Below are positions 8,025-17,361 of a stretch of 64,000 nucleotides of DNA, one piece after another (the first letter of the stretch is position 1; each line of letters opens with the position of its first letter). The DNA lies in contig JABDGC010000002.1 of NCBI GenBank assembly GCA_013286215.1, positions 22,316 through 86,315 of the forward strand, written 5' to 3'. Under the pieces are notes generated by a model, which searched no databases, was not told the origin of the DNA, and saw nothing but the letters and a program-made list of their open reading frames with translations. The translations under genes and the position numbers were made by a program. The DNA comes from Gammaproteobacteria bacterium (GTDB taxonomy: Bacteria; Pseudomonadota; Gammaproteobacteria; DSM-16500).

Positions 8025-9401
8025 TCAGCTCATTAACGCCCGTAGTAACTTCCCATGAATCCCGTCAAAACCCGAATTACTCATCATGACCACATGGTCA
8101 CCGGCGCGCAATTGCGGCGTCAATTCCTTCACCAGTGTATCCACGTCGGTATAGAGTTTGTTCGGCTGCGAACAGGTCTTCAGCACCTCCGCCAAGCCCC
8201 AGTCTTCAGATTGCGGTTGTTTGCAGATGATCATATCTGCATCCACCAGCGACGCTTGAATATGGTCTTTATGCACGCCGCTGCGCATGGTGTAAGAGCC
8301 AAATTCCAGCACTGAAATGATACGGGCATCCGCGCCGACCTTAGCGCGCAGACCAGCGAGGGTGGTTTTAATCGCGGTGGGGTGGTGGGCAAAGTCGTCA
8401 TAGAGCGTCACGCCCTTGAGCTCGCCCTTGATTTCCAGGCGGCGTTTCACGTTTTTAAAATGAGCCAGGGCTTCGATGGCGGTCTCGAGTTTGACACCGG
8501 CGTGCGCGGTGGCGCTGAGCGCGGCCAGGGCATTGTCGACGTTATGCTTGCCTAATAAAGCCCAGTTCACCGTGCCGACCGCCTTCCCTTGCTGCAGCAC
8601 TTCAAAGGCACTGCCGTCTTTACTTAAGAGACGGGCCTGCCAGGCGCTGTTTTCGCTGCCAAAGGTGGTGCAAGGCGTCCAGCAGCCTTTTTCCAGGACT
8701 TTCGTCAGGTTGGCGTCCTGGTCGGGATGAATGATTAAGCCATTATTGGGAATGGTGCGCAGCAAATAATGGAATTGCAATTGAATGGCTTCCAGGTTGG
8801 GGTAAATGTCGGCATGATCAAATTCCAGGTTGTTTAGGATCAGCGTGCGCGGATGATAGTGCACAAACTTGGCGCGCTTATCAAAAAAGGCGGTGTCATA
8901 TTCATCGGCTTCAATCACGAAAAAGGGTGAAGAACCGAGCCGCGCGGAGACGCCAAAGTTTTCCGGAATTCCGCCGATCAGAAAGCCAGGATTGAAGCCG
9001 GCGTATTCAAGAATCCAGGTGACAAGGCTGGTTGTCGTCGTTTTGCCGTGGGTGCCGGAGACTGCAATGACCCAGCGGTCGCGGAGAATATTTTCAGCCA
9101 GCCATTGCGGGCCGGAGAGATAGGGGCGATGGTCGGCCAGGACCTGTTCCATGATCGGATTGCCGCGTGTAACCACGTTGCCGACGATGATTTGCTGGGT
9201 GTCGGCGTCAAGGTCTTCGGGTTTATAACCTTCACAAAAGGGAATCGCTTTTTGAGCCAGTTGCGTGCTCATCGGCGGGTAAAGGTTTTTATCCGAGCCT
9301 TTAAGGTTGTACCCCTTTTCCTGTGCCAGCAAAGCAATTCCGCTCATAAATGTGCCGCCAATGCCAAGTATGTGTATTTTATTATCTTTTGCTGCTGCCA
9401 T
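8025..9401 (-). CDS. mpl: UDP-N-acetylmuramate:L-Ala-gamma-D-Glu-meso-DAP ligase (murein tripeptide recycling)
   Basis: This Mur-ligase family protein of 458 residues is the usual Mpl length. The N-terminal Rossmann motif HILGIGGTFMSGIA, the ATP-binding GTHGKTTTTS (near residue 115) and DDFAHHPTAI are all present. Mpl joins recycled tripeptide to UDP-MurNAc, bypassing MurC-MurF, and indicates meso-diaminopimelate peptidoglycan. It is transcribed divergently from the histidine kinase gene and converges on the PLD-like gene. Confidence 0.95.
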   Translation of the reverse strand: MAAAKDNKIHILGIGGTFMSGIALLAQEKGYNLKGSDKNLYPPMSTQLAQKAIPFCEGYKPEDLDADTQQIIVGNVVTRGNPIMEQVLADHRPYLSGPQWLAENILRDRWVIAVSGTHGKTTTTSLVTWILEYAGFNPGFLIGGIPENFGVSARLGSSPFFVIEADEYDTAFFDKRAKFVHYHPRTLILNNLEFDHADIYPNLEAIQLQFHYLLRTIPNNGLIIHPDQDANLTKVLEKGCWTPCTTFGSENSAWQARLLSKDGSAFEVLQQGKAVGTVNWALLGKHNVDNALAALSATAHAGVKLETAIEALAHFKNVKRRLEIKGELKGVTLYDDFAHHPTAIKTTLAGLRAKVGADARIISVLEFGSYTMRSGVHKDHIQASLVDADMIICKQPQSEDWGLAEVLKTCSQPNKLYTDVDTLVKELTPQLRAGDHVVMMSNSGFDGIHGKLLRALMS

Positions 9402-9509
9402 ATGGACGATCCCTTAGGTTTGTAAAGCAATTTCGTGTAATATAAACCAAAAGCAATTCATAGGAAATGAATGGCGTTAGCGGTGAGTCAATAAAACGGG
9501 AGACCATGG

Positions 9510-11087
9510 ATGGACTATGCTCAATCGCTTTTTGAAGCGATTTCTGAGAGTGCAGTAATACTCGACAAAGCTGGACGCATACTGGATTGGAACCAAAGTG
9601 CCTCGACCCTGTTTGGTTACAGCAAAAGAGAAGTCCTGGGACGCTCCATTAATCTGGTCTATGACCGTAACTACCCCTTCCCTAAAATTATCAAGGAAAC
9701 CCTGCCTTTCCATAAAAAGTGGCTGGCGGAGACGGTTTTTTTCCGCAAAAACGGCACCAAGGGAACCTGCCGTACCAGCGCTACCTTGCTCACAAACCCG
9801 GCGCAGGGTAAAACGGCGGCTTTGCTGATTCATCAGAATATTTCCGCCTTCAAGGTCGTTGAAAATGACTTAAAGGCGACGGCGGAAAGCCTCGGGGCCA
9901 ATTATCGCCAAAGCGTGGCGGGGCTTCTAGCCCTCTATCCGCTTTATACGAAAAACAGCACCTTCCGCGAACAATTGGAAAGAGACTTACGGGAAAGCGA
10001 GCTGCGTTTTCGTCTGTTGGCGGAAAACGCGACCGACATCATCGCGCGGGTTGCGGCCGATGGCACCTATCTCTATGTTTCGCCTTCTTGCAGGACGCTT
10101 CTCGGCTATAAACCCGAGGAACTCATCGGAAAAAGCGCGTTCAAATATACCCACCACGATGACGTCACCAAGCTAAAAAAAGCGCTTTTCAATTCCCGGC
10201 ATCGCGAAACGAAAAGCAATACCACGGTGATTTATCGGGCGCGCCGCAAGGAAGGTGAATACCGCTGGTTTGAAACGCTGGTTCGCCTGATTTGCGACGA
10301 GGATACCCGGGAAATCCGCGAAATCCAGACGGCTTCGCGGGACGTGACTGACCACGTCTTGGACAAAAAAGTCGGCATGCGCAAGCAGCAGCTTGCGCAC
10401 GTCTTTCGTTTGAGTACCATGGAGGAAATGGCCTCGGGAATGGCGCATGAAATCAGCCAGCCGCTTTCCGCTATCATTAATTACACGCGCGGCTGTGTGC
10501 GGCATTTGCAAAGCGGACAGCATGACGCGCCGCTATTGACCGAGGTCATGGAAAAAGCCGTGACCCAGGCCGAACGCGCCGGCGAAGTAATTCAGCGCCT
10601 CAAGAATTTTTTCTGCAAGGGGCAGTTGGTTAAAACGCCCTGCAAAATCAACAGCATTTTACGCGAGACGGTGAGCTTGATTCGTCATGATTTCACTTCG
10701 ACCAAAACCAAGGTGGATCTGGCTTTTGAAAAAGACCTGCCTTTCATTTCAGCCGATCGCATCCAATTGCAGCAAGTGATGTTGAATTTGCTGCAAAACG
10801 CAATTGACGCCATGCGTGACATCAATCCGGGCGCGAGACGGATTAAAATTGAAACGGCGACACTCAATAAAGATACCGTGGCGATTACCGTGAACGACAG
10901 CGGACCGGGCTTCTCCAAGGAAGTGGTGCACAAGGTTTTTAAACCCTTCTTTTCGACCAAAGCCCACGGCCGCGGTATGGGGCTGGCGATTTGCCGTTCC
11001 ATTATTGAAGCGCACGGCGGCGTTTTCACTATTAATCCGAACACGAGTAATAATAGTTGGATTCGATTTACCTTACCGATTGAATAG
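9510..11087 (+). CDS. PAS-PAS sensor histidine kinase, FixL-like
   Basis: This 525-residue protein has no clear transmembrane segment, so it is probably cytoplasmic. PAS domains lie at about 1-115 and 163-285, each with the NxSAxxLFGYS or SPSCRTLLGY type core and PAC-like tails. The H-box AHEISQPLSAIINY gives His313 as phosphoacceptor. The ATPase domain has N-box LLQNAIDAM, G1 NDSGPGF and G2 GRGMGLAI. The kinase class resembles FixL/DctB types, but a haem ligand cannot be assigned by eye. GGGAG precedes the ATG at 9510, while the ATG at 9506 is out of frame. A FixJ-type regulator follows after 9 bases. Confidence 0.9.
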   Translation: MDYAQSLFEAISESAVILDKAGRILDWNQSASTLFGYSKREVLGRSINLVYDRNYPFPKIIKETLPFHKKWLAETVFFRKNGTKGTCRTSATLLTNPAQGKTAALLIHQNISAFKVVENDLKATAESLGANYRQSVAGLLALYPLYTKNSTFREQLERDLRESELRFRLLAENATDIIARVAADGTYLYVSPSCRTLLGYKPEELIGKSAFKYTHHDDVTKLKKALFNSRHRETKSNTTVIYRARRKEGEYRWFETLVRLICDEDTREIREIQTASRDVTDHVLDKKVGMRKQQLAHVFRLSTMEEMASGMAHEISQPLSAIINYTRGCVRHLQSGQHDAPLLTEVMEKAVTQAERAGEVIQRLKNFFCKGQLVKTPCKINSILRETVSLIRHDFTSTKTKVDLAFEKDLPFISADRIQLQQVMLNLLQNAIDAMRDINPGARRIKIETATLNKDTVAITVNDSGPGFSKEVVHKVFKPFFSTKAHGRGMGLAICRSIIEAHGGVFTINPNTSNNSWIRFTLPIE

Positions 11088-11096
11088 GAGGCTGAC

Positions 11097-11738
11097 ATGG
11101 CGGATGAATCAATTGTGTATGTCATAGATGATGATCAGGCAATGGTGGAATCCCTGTCCTGGGTTATTGAGTCCGTGGGCTTTAAAGTAAAGACCTATAC
11201 GCGTGCCCAGGATTTTCTCGCTGAATATGACGCGCAGACGTCCAGCTGTTTATTGCTGGACGTGCGCATGCCGGGCATGAGCGGGCCAGAGCTGCAAATC
11301 AAGCTCAATGAGCTCAGTGAGCAAGGTGTATCAGTGCCGCCAATTATTTTCATCAGCGGCCATGGCGACGTGCCCCTGGCGGTGCGCGTGATGAAGGCCG
11401 GCGCGGTGGATTTTCTGACCAAGCCCTTCAATGATCAAATTCTTCTGGAGAGCATTAATAAGGCGATTCGCACCGATAAGTCCAACCGTGACAAGCTGCA
11501 GGAATCGGCGGAGGCGCACGCGAAATTCGCTTTGCTGTCGACGCGCGAAGCGCAGGTTTTGCAGGGCATTGTGGCCGGCAAAGCCAACAAAGTTATCTCC
11601 GCCGAACTGAAAATTTCCCTCAAAACCGTCGAAGCGCACCGCGCCTCATTGATGAAGAAAATGAGCGTGAAGTCCGTGCCGGAACTCGTCAAATTGGTGC
11701 TCGCGAATAATGTGGAGGAAACCGCAACCGAGGAGTGA
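11097..11738 (+). CDS. FixJ/NarL-type response regulator
   Basis: This 213-residue protein has a receiver domain with acidic pair DDD (residues 9-11), phosphoacceptor Asp55 in LLLDVRMPGMSG, Ser/Thr in FISGHGD and Lys in FLTKPF. A LuxR-type helix-turn-helix follows (LSTREAQVL to TVEAHRASLMKKM). It is the natural partner of the kinase 9 bases upstream. AGGAGG sits directly after the kinase stop codon. Targets are not evident. Confidence 0.93.
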   Translation: MADESIVYVIDDDQAMVESLSWVIESVGFKVKTYTRAQDFLAEYDAQTSSCLLLDVRMPGMSGPELQIKLNELSEQGVSVPPIIFISGHGDVPLAVRVMKAGAVDFLTKPFNDQILLESINKAIRTDKSNRDKLQESAEAHAKFALLSTREAQVLQGIVAGKANKVISAELKISLKTVEAHRASLMKKMSVKSVPELVKLVLANNVEETATEE

Positions 11739-11895
11739 TTCGTTTATATCCAATAATCCCGTGTTCTGTTCAATATAATCACTTTCCCCCTCAATTCCAT
11801 TGGTAAAAACCCTAGCTTTCCTGAGGCTTGTCGACCTTCTTCTGCGGGAAAATCCCAATTTTTATTGGTGATTAATCGTGTCATGATGAGAATCC

Positions 11896-11922
11896 CTAGA
11901 AGAAAATCAAGATTTCTTCTAG
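11896..11922 (+). promoter_or_regulatory. Perfect 10-bp hairpin in the leader of the Usp-like gene
   Basis: CTAGAAGAAA (11896-11905) pairs exactly with TTTCTTCTAG (11913-11922) around a 7-base loop, 27 bases before the ATG of the next gene. It lacks a following T-run, so a leader structure or operator is more likely than a terminator. Confidence 0.45.
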
Positions 11923-11949
11923 AGAGGCTAATCTAAGGAGAGAGCAGCC

Positions 11950-12384
11950 ATGGAACAGAGAAAACACGTATTATTAGTGACAAACGCCGTAACCGATGAG
12001 GAAATCGTGCAGGTGCAAGAGGCAGTCAGGACGCCGCAAATTGTGCCCGTATCCTTTAAAGTCAGTTTGGTGCATGTGATCCCCACCTTGCCCACCTGTT
12101 ATTTTAATATTCCCTCAATGATCATGCTTGCTGACAGCTATTATCAGGAAGCACGTGAGAATTTAACGCGCATTGGCGATCGCTTAAATATCTCGAAAAA
12201 AGACCAGTGGTTAATTATGGGCAAAGTGCGCACGGAAGTTCTGCGTTTGGCAAGTAAGCTGAATGTTCAGTTTATTCTGGCGAACACGGCACATTTGTTG
12301 GACTTGCGTAAATCGCCTTCGATTAAAAAAGAAGATCAACGTCTAATCATTAATAATGCGAGCGAATTATGTGCGGGCTTATAA
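11950..12384 (+). CDS. UspA-like universal stress protein
   Basis: This 144-residue protein starts with a hydrophobic beta strand (HVLLVTNAVTDEE). A strand with VSLVHVIP follows, then a helix with YYQEARENLTRIGDRL. A late VLRLASKLNVQFILANTA resembles the alpha/beta fold near the end of Usp proteins. The ATP-binding G-2x-G-9x-G(S/T) motif is not clear, so it would be of the non-nucleotide-binding type. AGGAGAG precedes the ATG. The assignment rests on pattern and length and is tentative. Confidence 0.55.
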   Translation: MEQRKHVLLVTNAVTDEEIVQVQEAVRTPQIVPVSFKVSLVHVIPTLPTCYFNIPSMIMLADSYYQEARENLTRIGDRLNISKKDQWLIMGKVRTEVLRLASKLNVQFILANTAHLLDLRKSPSIKKEDQRLIINNASELCAGL

Positions 12385-12453
12385 TTTTTTCATTGATGAG
12401 CGCAATACTCTATTTTGTGCTGCAGGCGGATTACTAGAAAGAGCGCGACTGCC

Positions 12454-13395
12454 TTAGCTCTGCTTATCTTCCGGAGGCTGGTTATCCTGCGGCTCATCGG
12501 GAGTCTCAGGCGGTTCTTTCGGCGGCTCGAATGTCGCGGGTTTCTTTTTAATCTTCTTCATTTTGCCATGCACGTTCATGTATTTCCCAAAATAATCTTG
12601 GTAAATCACATTTTCTTTGGTCCAAGGCAAGCGTCGATAATAGGGTAGCGGTTCTTCTGGGCTAAAGAGCGGGTATTTAATAATTTCAAAATAGGGTGAG
12701 TAATCAAAGTCCTTGGGCGTGAAAAGATAAGGATTGCGTTGAATAAGTTCCACACCGGTTTCCGCGTGCGTCTCTACAAAAGGTAAAACCGGAAATTGCA
12801 CCGAAGAAAAAGCTTCTGCGATCAGCGAAGAACAGACGCCGCTTTCTGGCTCGCCAGTCGGCGTGCGAAAGAGGGTGGAGCCCCAGCTCCGGGGAAGAAT
12901 GGACCAAGGCAGGAAAAAGCGACCGAGGTCGAGTAATTGCCGGACATTGTAGCCTTCACCCAAGGCGCGAATGGCGTAGGTGATCACCAGCTGCGCGTCC
13001 GCCGCTGACAGACCAATAGGGCGGCAAATGCGGATATGATGGTGTCTGTAAGAGGCTAAAGGCGAAACTACGGTGCCCTTATCCATCAAGCCTTCAATTA
13101 CTAGACGCGTGTTTTCCTTTTCAACGCCATAGTCGCGTAGAATCTGTTGCAATTCTTCATCTTCGATATCGCTTAAACGGCCAATGTAGAGGGCGGCATG
13201 GGTCCAGGGGCTTTGGATGACGGAGCGGATGAGATGGCTAATGCGGCTGCGCCCTTCCATCAATAAAACATCACAGGGGCGAATTTCGTATTTTAAACGA
13301 TCAAAGTCACAGGGAGGCACCTCGCTAGGAGGTGGTTCGTGAATGAGCCAGTTAACAATCTTCTTGTGTAATTTTCGGTATAGTTTTCCTAACAT
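12454..13395 (-). CDS. YiiX-type permuted papain-fold protein
   Basis: The 313-residue protein contains the order of motifs seen in YiiX/YaeF-type permuted NlpC/P60 enzymes. A first block, GDVLLMEG-like (here CDVLLMEGRSRISHLI), is followed by SPWTHAALYIG with the His, and later VCSSLIAEAF with the nucleophilic Cys. The family includes amidases and acyl-hydrolases. The C-terminus is Pro/Glu-rich and low-complexity (PPKEPPETPDEPQ), perhaps disordered. No signal peptide is seen. Substrate unknown. Confidence 0.7.
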   Translation of the reverse strand: MLGKLYRKLHKKIVNWLIHEPPPSEVPPCDFDRLKYEIRPCDVLLMEGRSRISHLIRSVIQSPWTHAALYIGRLSDIEDEELQQILRDYGVEKENTRLVIEGLMDKGTVVSPLASYRHHHIRICRPIGLSAADAQLVITYAIRALGEGYNVRQLLDLGRFFLPWSILPRSWGSTLFRTPTGEPESGVCSSLIAEAFSSVQFPVLPFVETHAETGVELIQRNPYLFTPKDFDYSPYFEIIKYPLFSPEEPLPYYRRLPWTKENVIYQDYFGKYMNVHGKMKKIKKKPATFEPPKEPPETPDEPQDNQPPEDKQS

Positions 13396-13504
13396 TTATT
13401 CTATTCCTGAATGACTTAGCTCCCTTTTGATATTGGAGCATATTTCAGGTTTTTGTGCCAGTGAAACTGAAAACGAGATGAGCAAGGCACGTTGATAGGC
13501 GATA

Positions 13505-14872
13505 CTAGATGCGTTTCGCCAGATCAGGTGCATAACCGAGATAAGTGTCTGGTCTCAACTCCAGCAATTGTCTTTTGACTTCATCCGGCAAGGGCTGCTC
13601 GTTGATAAACTGGTGGAGCAGGGCCTTGGTGACCGCATGGCCACGGGTCAGGGCCTTGAGCTTTTCATAGGGCTGCTCGATGCCAAAGCGCCGCATCAGG
13701 GTTTGCACAGGCTCCGCGAGGATTTCCCAATGATTTTCCAGGTCGGCCTGCAAGACTTCCTGGTTGGGAACGGTTTTTTGCAGGCCGCGCAGCGTGGATT
13801 GATAGGCTAGCAAGGAGTGGGCAAGGGCGACGCCCATATTGCGAAGAACGGTGGAGTCGGAAAGATCGCGCTGCCAGCGGGAGATCGGCAGTTTGTTGGC
13901 CATATGCTCTAGCAGGGCGTTGGCGATGCCTAAATTGCCTTCCGCGTTTTCAAAATCAATCGGATTGACCTTGTGCGGCATGACGGAGGAGCCGACTTCG
14001 TTGCTATAGGCCTTCTGCTTGAAGTAGTTTAAGGCAATATAGCCCCATATATCCCGATTGAAGTCGATGAGGATGGTGTTAATGCGCGCCAAGGTTGCGA
14101 AGAGTTCGGCGATGTAGTCATGGGGTTCAATTTGGGTCGTGTAGGGGTTCCAGACCAGGCCAAGCTGATTTACAAAATTCATGCTGATTTTTTGCCAATC
14201 AACCGTGGGATAGGCGCAGGCCAGGGCATTGTAATTGCCGGAGGCGCCATTTAATTTGCCGAGAATCGGAGTGCTGATTAACAGCTCAACCTGTCGTTTG
14301 AGCCGCGCGACGACGTTGGCGATTTCCTTGCCGACGGTGGTCGGAGTGGCTGGTTGGCCGTGTGTGTGCGAAAGCATGGGCTGGGCAGCGTATTCATGCG
14401 CGAAGCGTTGGAGCTCGGTGATCAGCGCGGAGAGAGACGGCAAAATGCTCTGCTGCCGGGCTGTGTGCAGCATCAGCCCATAAGCCAGATTATTGATGTC
14501 TTCCGAGGTGCAGCCAAAGTGGATAAATTCACTGACCTGGGCCAGCTCTTTATTTCCCATGATGTGTTCTTTTAGAAAGTATTCGATGGCCTTCACATCG
14601 TGATTGATGCTTGCCTCAATATGTTTGACGCGCGCTGCGTCTTGCTCGGAAAACTGATCAATGATTTTGTTCAGGATGGACTGGCTGTGCGGAGAAAGGC
14701 GGGGCAATTCCGGCAAATGCGCATGTTCCACCAGAATTTGTAGCCAACGAATTTCAACGAGGACTCGAAACTTGATTAAACCATATTCGCTAAAAATAGG
14801 GCGCAATTCTTGAACTTTTTCATGATAGCGGCCTTCCAGAGGCGAGATAGCAGTCAGCAAGAAATTTTCCAC
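13505..14872 (-). CDS. purB: Adenylosuccinate lyase
   Basis: This 455-residue protein is of the E. coli type. The fumarase/aspartase signature SSVMPHKVNP is present, as are SHTHGQPATPT and HFGCTSEDINN. It splits SAICAR and adenylosuccinate in purine synthesis. The start is a GTG at 14872, giving MENFLLTAISPLEGRY, which aligns with the known N-terminus. mnmA lies upstream on the same strand, separated by a strong palindrome. Confidence 0.97.
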   Translation of the reverse strand: MENFLLTAISPLEGRYHEKVQELRPIFSEYGLIKFRVLVEIRWLQILVEHAHLPELPRLSPHSQSILNKIIDQFSEQDAARVKHIEASINHDVKAIEYFLKEHIMGNKELAQVSEFIHFGCTSEDINNLAYGLMLHTARQQSILPSLSALITELQRFAHEYAAQPMLSHTHGQPATPTTVGKEIANVVARLKRQVELLISTPILGKLNGASGNYNALACAYPTVDWQKISMNFVNQLGLVWNPYTTQIEPHDYIAELFATLARINTILIDFNRDIWGYIALNYFKQKAYSNEVGSSVMPHKVNPIDFENAEGNLGIANALLEHMANKLPISRWQRDLSDSTVLRNMGVALAHSLLAYQSTLRGLQKTVPNQEVLQADLENHWEILAEPVQTLMRRFGIEQPYEKLKALTRGHAVTKALLHQFINEQPLPDEVKRQLLELRPDTYLGYAPDLAKRI

Positions 14873-15035
14873 AGAGTAGGTGTCCTGTTCTGTCTTGTAA
14901 TTTAAAAATCATGATAGCATAGTCACCAATCCGAACGCAGCCCTGACTTTTAACAAGAACCTGGAGAAGCAATAAACCTCTAAACCTATTGTCCTCATGC
15001 TAAGAACATGAAGGAGGCAATGAGCCTCTAAAATC

Positions 15036-15068
15036 CCCTCTCCTCCACGCTTTTGGTGGAGGAGAGGG
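15036..15068. repeat. 13-bp perfect palindrome between mnmA and purB
   Basis: CCCTCTCCTCCAC (15036-15048) pairs fully with GTGGAGGAGAGGG (15056-15068) around a 7-base loop. It is followed by TTTAGGGAGAGGAGG, which echoes the arm. It looks like a REP/MITE-type repeat and could end mnmA transcription on the minus strand. Confidence 0.6.
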
Positions 15069-15085
15069 TTTAGGGAGAGGAGGCC

Positions 15086-16165
15086 CTACACAATAACCCC
15101 ACCCCCCAAACAAACCTCCCCCTCATAAAAAACCACCGACTGCCCCGGCGTTACCGCCCTCTGCAACTCCTCAAAACGCACCCTATAACGCCCATCCTCC
15201 TCAACATCTACCCAACAAGCTTGGTCCTCCTGCCGATAGCGCGTTTTCGCCTTACAGCGCAGGGGAAACGCCGTCGGCTCCGCCCCAATCCAGTGCACCC
15301 TGTCCGCCGTCAAAACCGAGGTATAAAGCTGGGGGTGCTGTTGCCCTTGGGCCACCACCAGGACATTTCGCTTCAAATCCTTCGCCACCACATACCAGGG
15401 CGCTTCATCCCCATCCTTCTGCCCGCCAATCCGCAAGCCCTGCCTTTGTCCCAGGGTATAAAACATCAAGCCATCATGCCGTCCCAAGATCTTACCCGCA
15501 TCACTTTCAAGATCCCCCGGCTGCGCCGGCAAGTATTCATTCAAGAAAGCCTTGAACTTCCGCTCCCCAATAAAACAAATCCCCACGCTGTCCTTTTTGG
15601 TGTGTATGGGTAAGCCGGCTTTCTTCGCCAATGCTCGCACCTCCGACTTGGCTAAATGCCCCACCGGAAAGAGGCTCTGGGATAATTGCTCTTGATTCAA
15701 GGCGTGCAGAAAGTAGCTTTGATCCTTTAAAGGGTCCAGGCCCTTGAGGAGTTGATGCTCTCCCTCCTGCAGCCGATTGCGGGCATAATGCCCCGTCGCC
15801 AGCAGCTCTGCGCCGCGTTGGCGGGCATAGTTTAGAAAGACTTTAAATTTGATTTCTTTATTGCAGAGAATATCCGGATTCGGCGTGCGTCCCGCTCGGT
15901 ATTCATCCAGGAAGTAGGTGAAGACTGACTCCCAGTATTCCTTAGCAAAGTTGATGCTATGCAGCTCAATTTGCAGTTTGTCACAAACCGCCTGGGCATC
16001 GGCAAAGTCGACACTGGCTGGGCAGAGGCCAGTTTTGTCCTCTTCCTCCCAGTTTTTCATAAAGGCGGCTTCCACAGGGTAGCCACTTTCTTTTAACAAA
16101 AGCGCCGTCACCGAGGAGTCTACACCTCCTGAAAGGCCCACCATAATGCGTTTTTTATGAGTCAT
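15086..16165 (-). CDS. mnmA: tRNA-specific 2-thiouridylase MnmA
   Basis: This 359-residue protein starts with the PP-loop [11 protein letters not shown]. The catalytic cysteine pair lies in [13 protein letters not shown] and [11 protein letters not shown]. It thiolates U34 of tRNA-Lys, -Glu and -Gln using sulphur relayed to the catalytic Cys. Length and motif spacing are normal. purB lies downstream on the same strand. Confidence 0.97.
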   Translation of the reverse strand: MTHKKRIMVGLSGGVDSSVTALLLKESGYPVEAAFMKNWEEEDKTGLCPASVDFADAQAVCDKLQIELHSINFAKEYWESVFTYFLDEYRAGRTPNPDILCNKEIKFKVFLNYARQRGAELLATGHYARNRLQEGEHQLLKGLDPLKDQSYFLHALNQEQLSQSLFPVGHLAKSEVRALAKKAGLPIHTKKDSVGICFIGERKFKAFLNEYLPAQPGDLESDAGKILGRHDGLMFYTLGQRQGLRIGGQKDGDEAPWYVVAKDLKRNVLVVAQGQQHPQLYTSVLTADRVHWIGAEPTAFPLRCKAKTRYRQEDQACWVDVEEDGRYRVRFEELQRAVTPGQSVVFYEGEVCLGGGVIV

Positions 16166-16183
16166 GCGGTTTTCACGGTCTGG

Positions 16184-16218
16184 AAAATAAAAAACCCCAT
16201 TCTACGTTAGACTGGGGT
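16184..16218 (-). terminator. Rho-independent terminator of the small exported protein gene
   Basis: Read on the minus strand, ACCCCA (complement of 16218-16213) pairs with TGGGGT (complement of 16199-16194) and is followed by TTTTTTATTTT. It lies 22 bases after the stop of the gene at 16241-16459. Confidence 0.75.
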
Positions 16219-16240
16219 GTTCGGAAGGTAAAAGCTTTGT

Positions 16241-16459
16241 TTAGGCTATAGCGGATAAATCCGTAATCTTACGGGAAATGTCTTCGCCGCCGTAAACAAT
16301 CGACACATCGTCTTTGGGATTCTTCAACGATGTAGACGATTTAGGCGCTTTTAGGATTTTCGGCGCCAGAGATTTGAAATCACGAGTATCGTTAGTTCCA
16401 GCAAATGCAGGCACGTTGAATACTAAGGCAGCAGCCACTGTTAGTAACAACTTCTTCAT
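16241..16459 (-). CDS. Small exported protein of unknown function
   Basis: The product is 72 residues. It starts with a textbook signal peptide (MKKLLLTVAAALVFNVPAFA, cleavage after AFA predicted), leaving about 52 residues rich in Lys, Asp and Ser. AGAGGAGG lies 6 bases before the ATG, and a terminator follows the stop, so it looks like a real single-gene unit. I recognise no family. It directly borders the tRNA-Thr integration site on the core side. Confidence 0.7.
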   Translation of the reverse strand: MKKLLLTVAAALVFNVPAFAGTNDTRDFKSLAPKILKAPKSSTSLKNPKDDVSIVYGGEDISRKITDLSAIA

Positions 16460-16705
16460 ATCGAAACCTCCTCTAAATGTTCAAAAACTTAACAACATTA
16501 TATCGAAAAATGGCTGGGGTGTCCAATTGAGAAAGTGTTGTATTTATAAGGGGTTGGGCTATTTTTGGACGATAGTGTTCAAAATTAATGCATGATGGCT
16601 TGTTGTAATGTCTTCAAAAAGGGGGTGGTACCCCGATCTCGATCTGATGATTGTTAATTTTAAGGTAGCAGAATGGTAAGATTTTTCTTATACTCACATT
16701 TCATT

Positions 16706-16790
<85 letters not shown>

Positions 16791-16848
16791 CAATTAATCA
16801 GTAAGATATAGTTTGTCGCTCAGATCTTCCTCCCTGGAAAGCCTTTTC

Positions 16849-16871
16849 GGGGTACACTTTGGGGTACACTT
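16849..16871 (+). repeat. Paired GGGGTACACTT sites (island 1, left arm)
   Basis: GGGGTACACTT occurs at 16849-16859 and 16861-16871, a 12-base period. The same pair with the same period is at 26675-26697 near the other end. Position and pairing suggest integrase arm-type binding sites. Confidence 0.6.
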
Positions 16872-16934
16872 ACCCCAAAATGCTAGGCTATTTTTATTTG
16901 ATATACTGGTGCTTTGGGATACAGGGATGCTTCC

Positions 16935-17231
16935 ATGGACTGGCTAGCTATTTCTTCGGGTGTAACAGCTTTCGCTACCGCTGTAATTGCTTATTACTCT
17001 TATGTGAGTAATAAATTATCCAATGCTATCCGTGACCAAGAGATAAATTCTCGTCAAGCCTTAGAAAAAATGACTGAACGGCATCATAATGATTTAGGCG
17101 ATTTATACCAGGCCATAGTGATAGCCACTTTAATAGGTGGCCATTCTCCTACTGAACAAACGATTAAAGAATTCACGAAATTATATTCAGGTGATGTCGA
17201 GATATTCAAGGCAGATAAGGATAAACGATGA
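16935..17231 (+). CDS. Small membrane-anchored protein of unknown function
   Basis: The product is 98 residues. The ATG at 16935 has AGGGA 7 bases upstream; a longer TTG start at 16914 is less likely. Residues about 4-24 form one transmembrane helix (ISSGVTAFATAVIAYYSYV), followed by a charged, helical part with RQALEKMTERHHND. I recognise no family. The stop overlaps the next tiny ORF as ATGA, so translation may be coupled. It is the first gene inside island 1, read away from the tRNA. Confidence 0.55.
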   Translation: MDWLAISSGVTAFATAVIAYYSYVSNKLSNAIRDQEINSRQALEKMTERHHNDLGDLYQAIVIATLIGGHSPTEQTIKEFTKLYSGDVEIFKADKDKR

Positions 17232-17290
17232 ATAACTGGATTGATGCTGTTAAAAAACCACCGGCTGAAGATGGCAGATATTTTTTATAA
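17228..17290 (+). pseudogene. Truncated DUF551-like fragment
   Basis: A 20-codon ORF (MNNWIDAVKKPPAEDGRYFL) resembles the first residues of phage DUF551 proteins, which begin with W-I-x-V-x-x-x-x-P-x-x-G. It stops at once and no continuation is seen. The ATG overlaps the previous stop. It is probably the remnant of a phage cargo gene; a functional micropeptide is less likely. Confidence 0.35.
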
Positions 17291-17361
17291 AATTGAAGCG
17301 TATTGCATGCTCGGGTTCAAGCTGAAACTCTACGATGTCATTTTGTTTGAGAGCAGTGGTT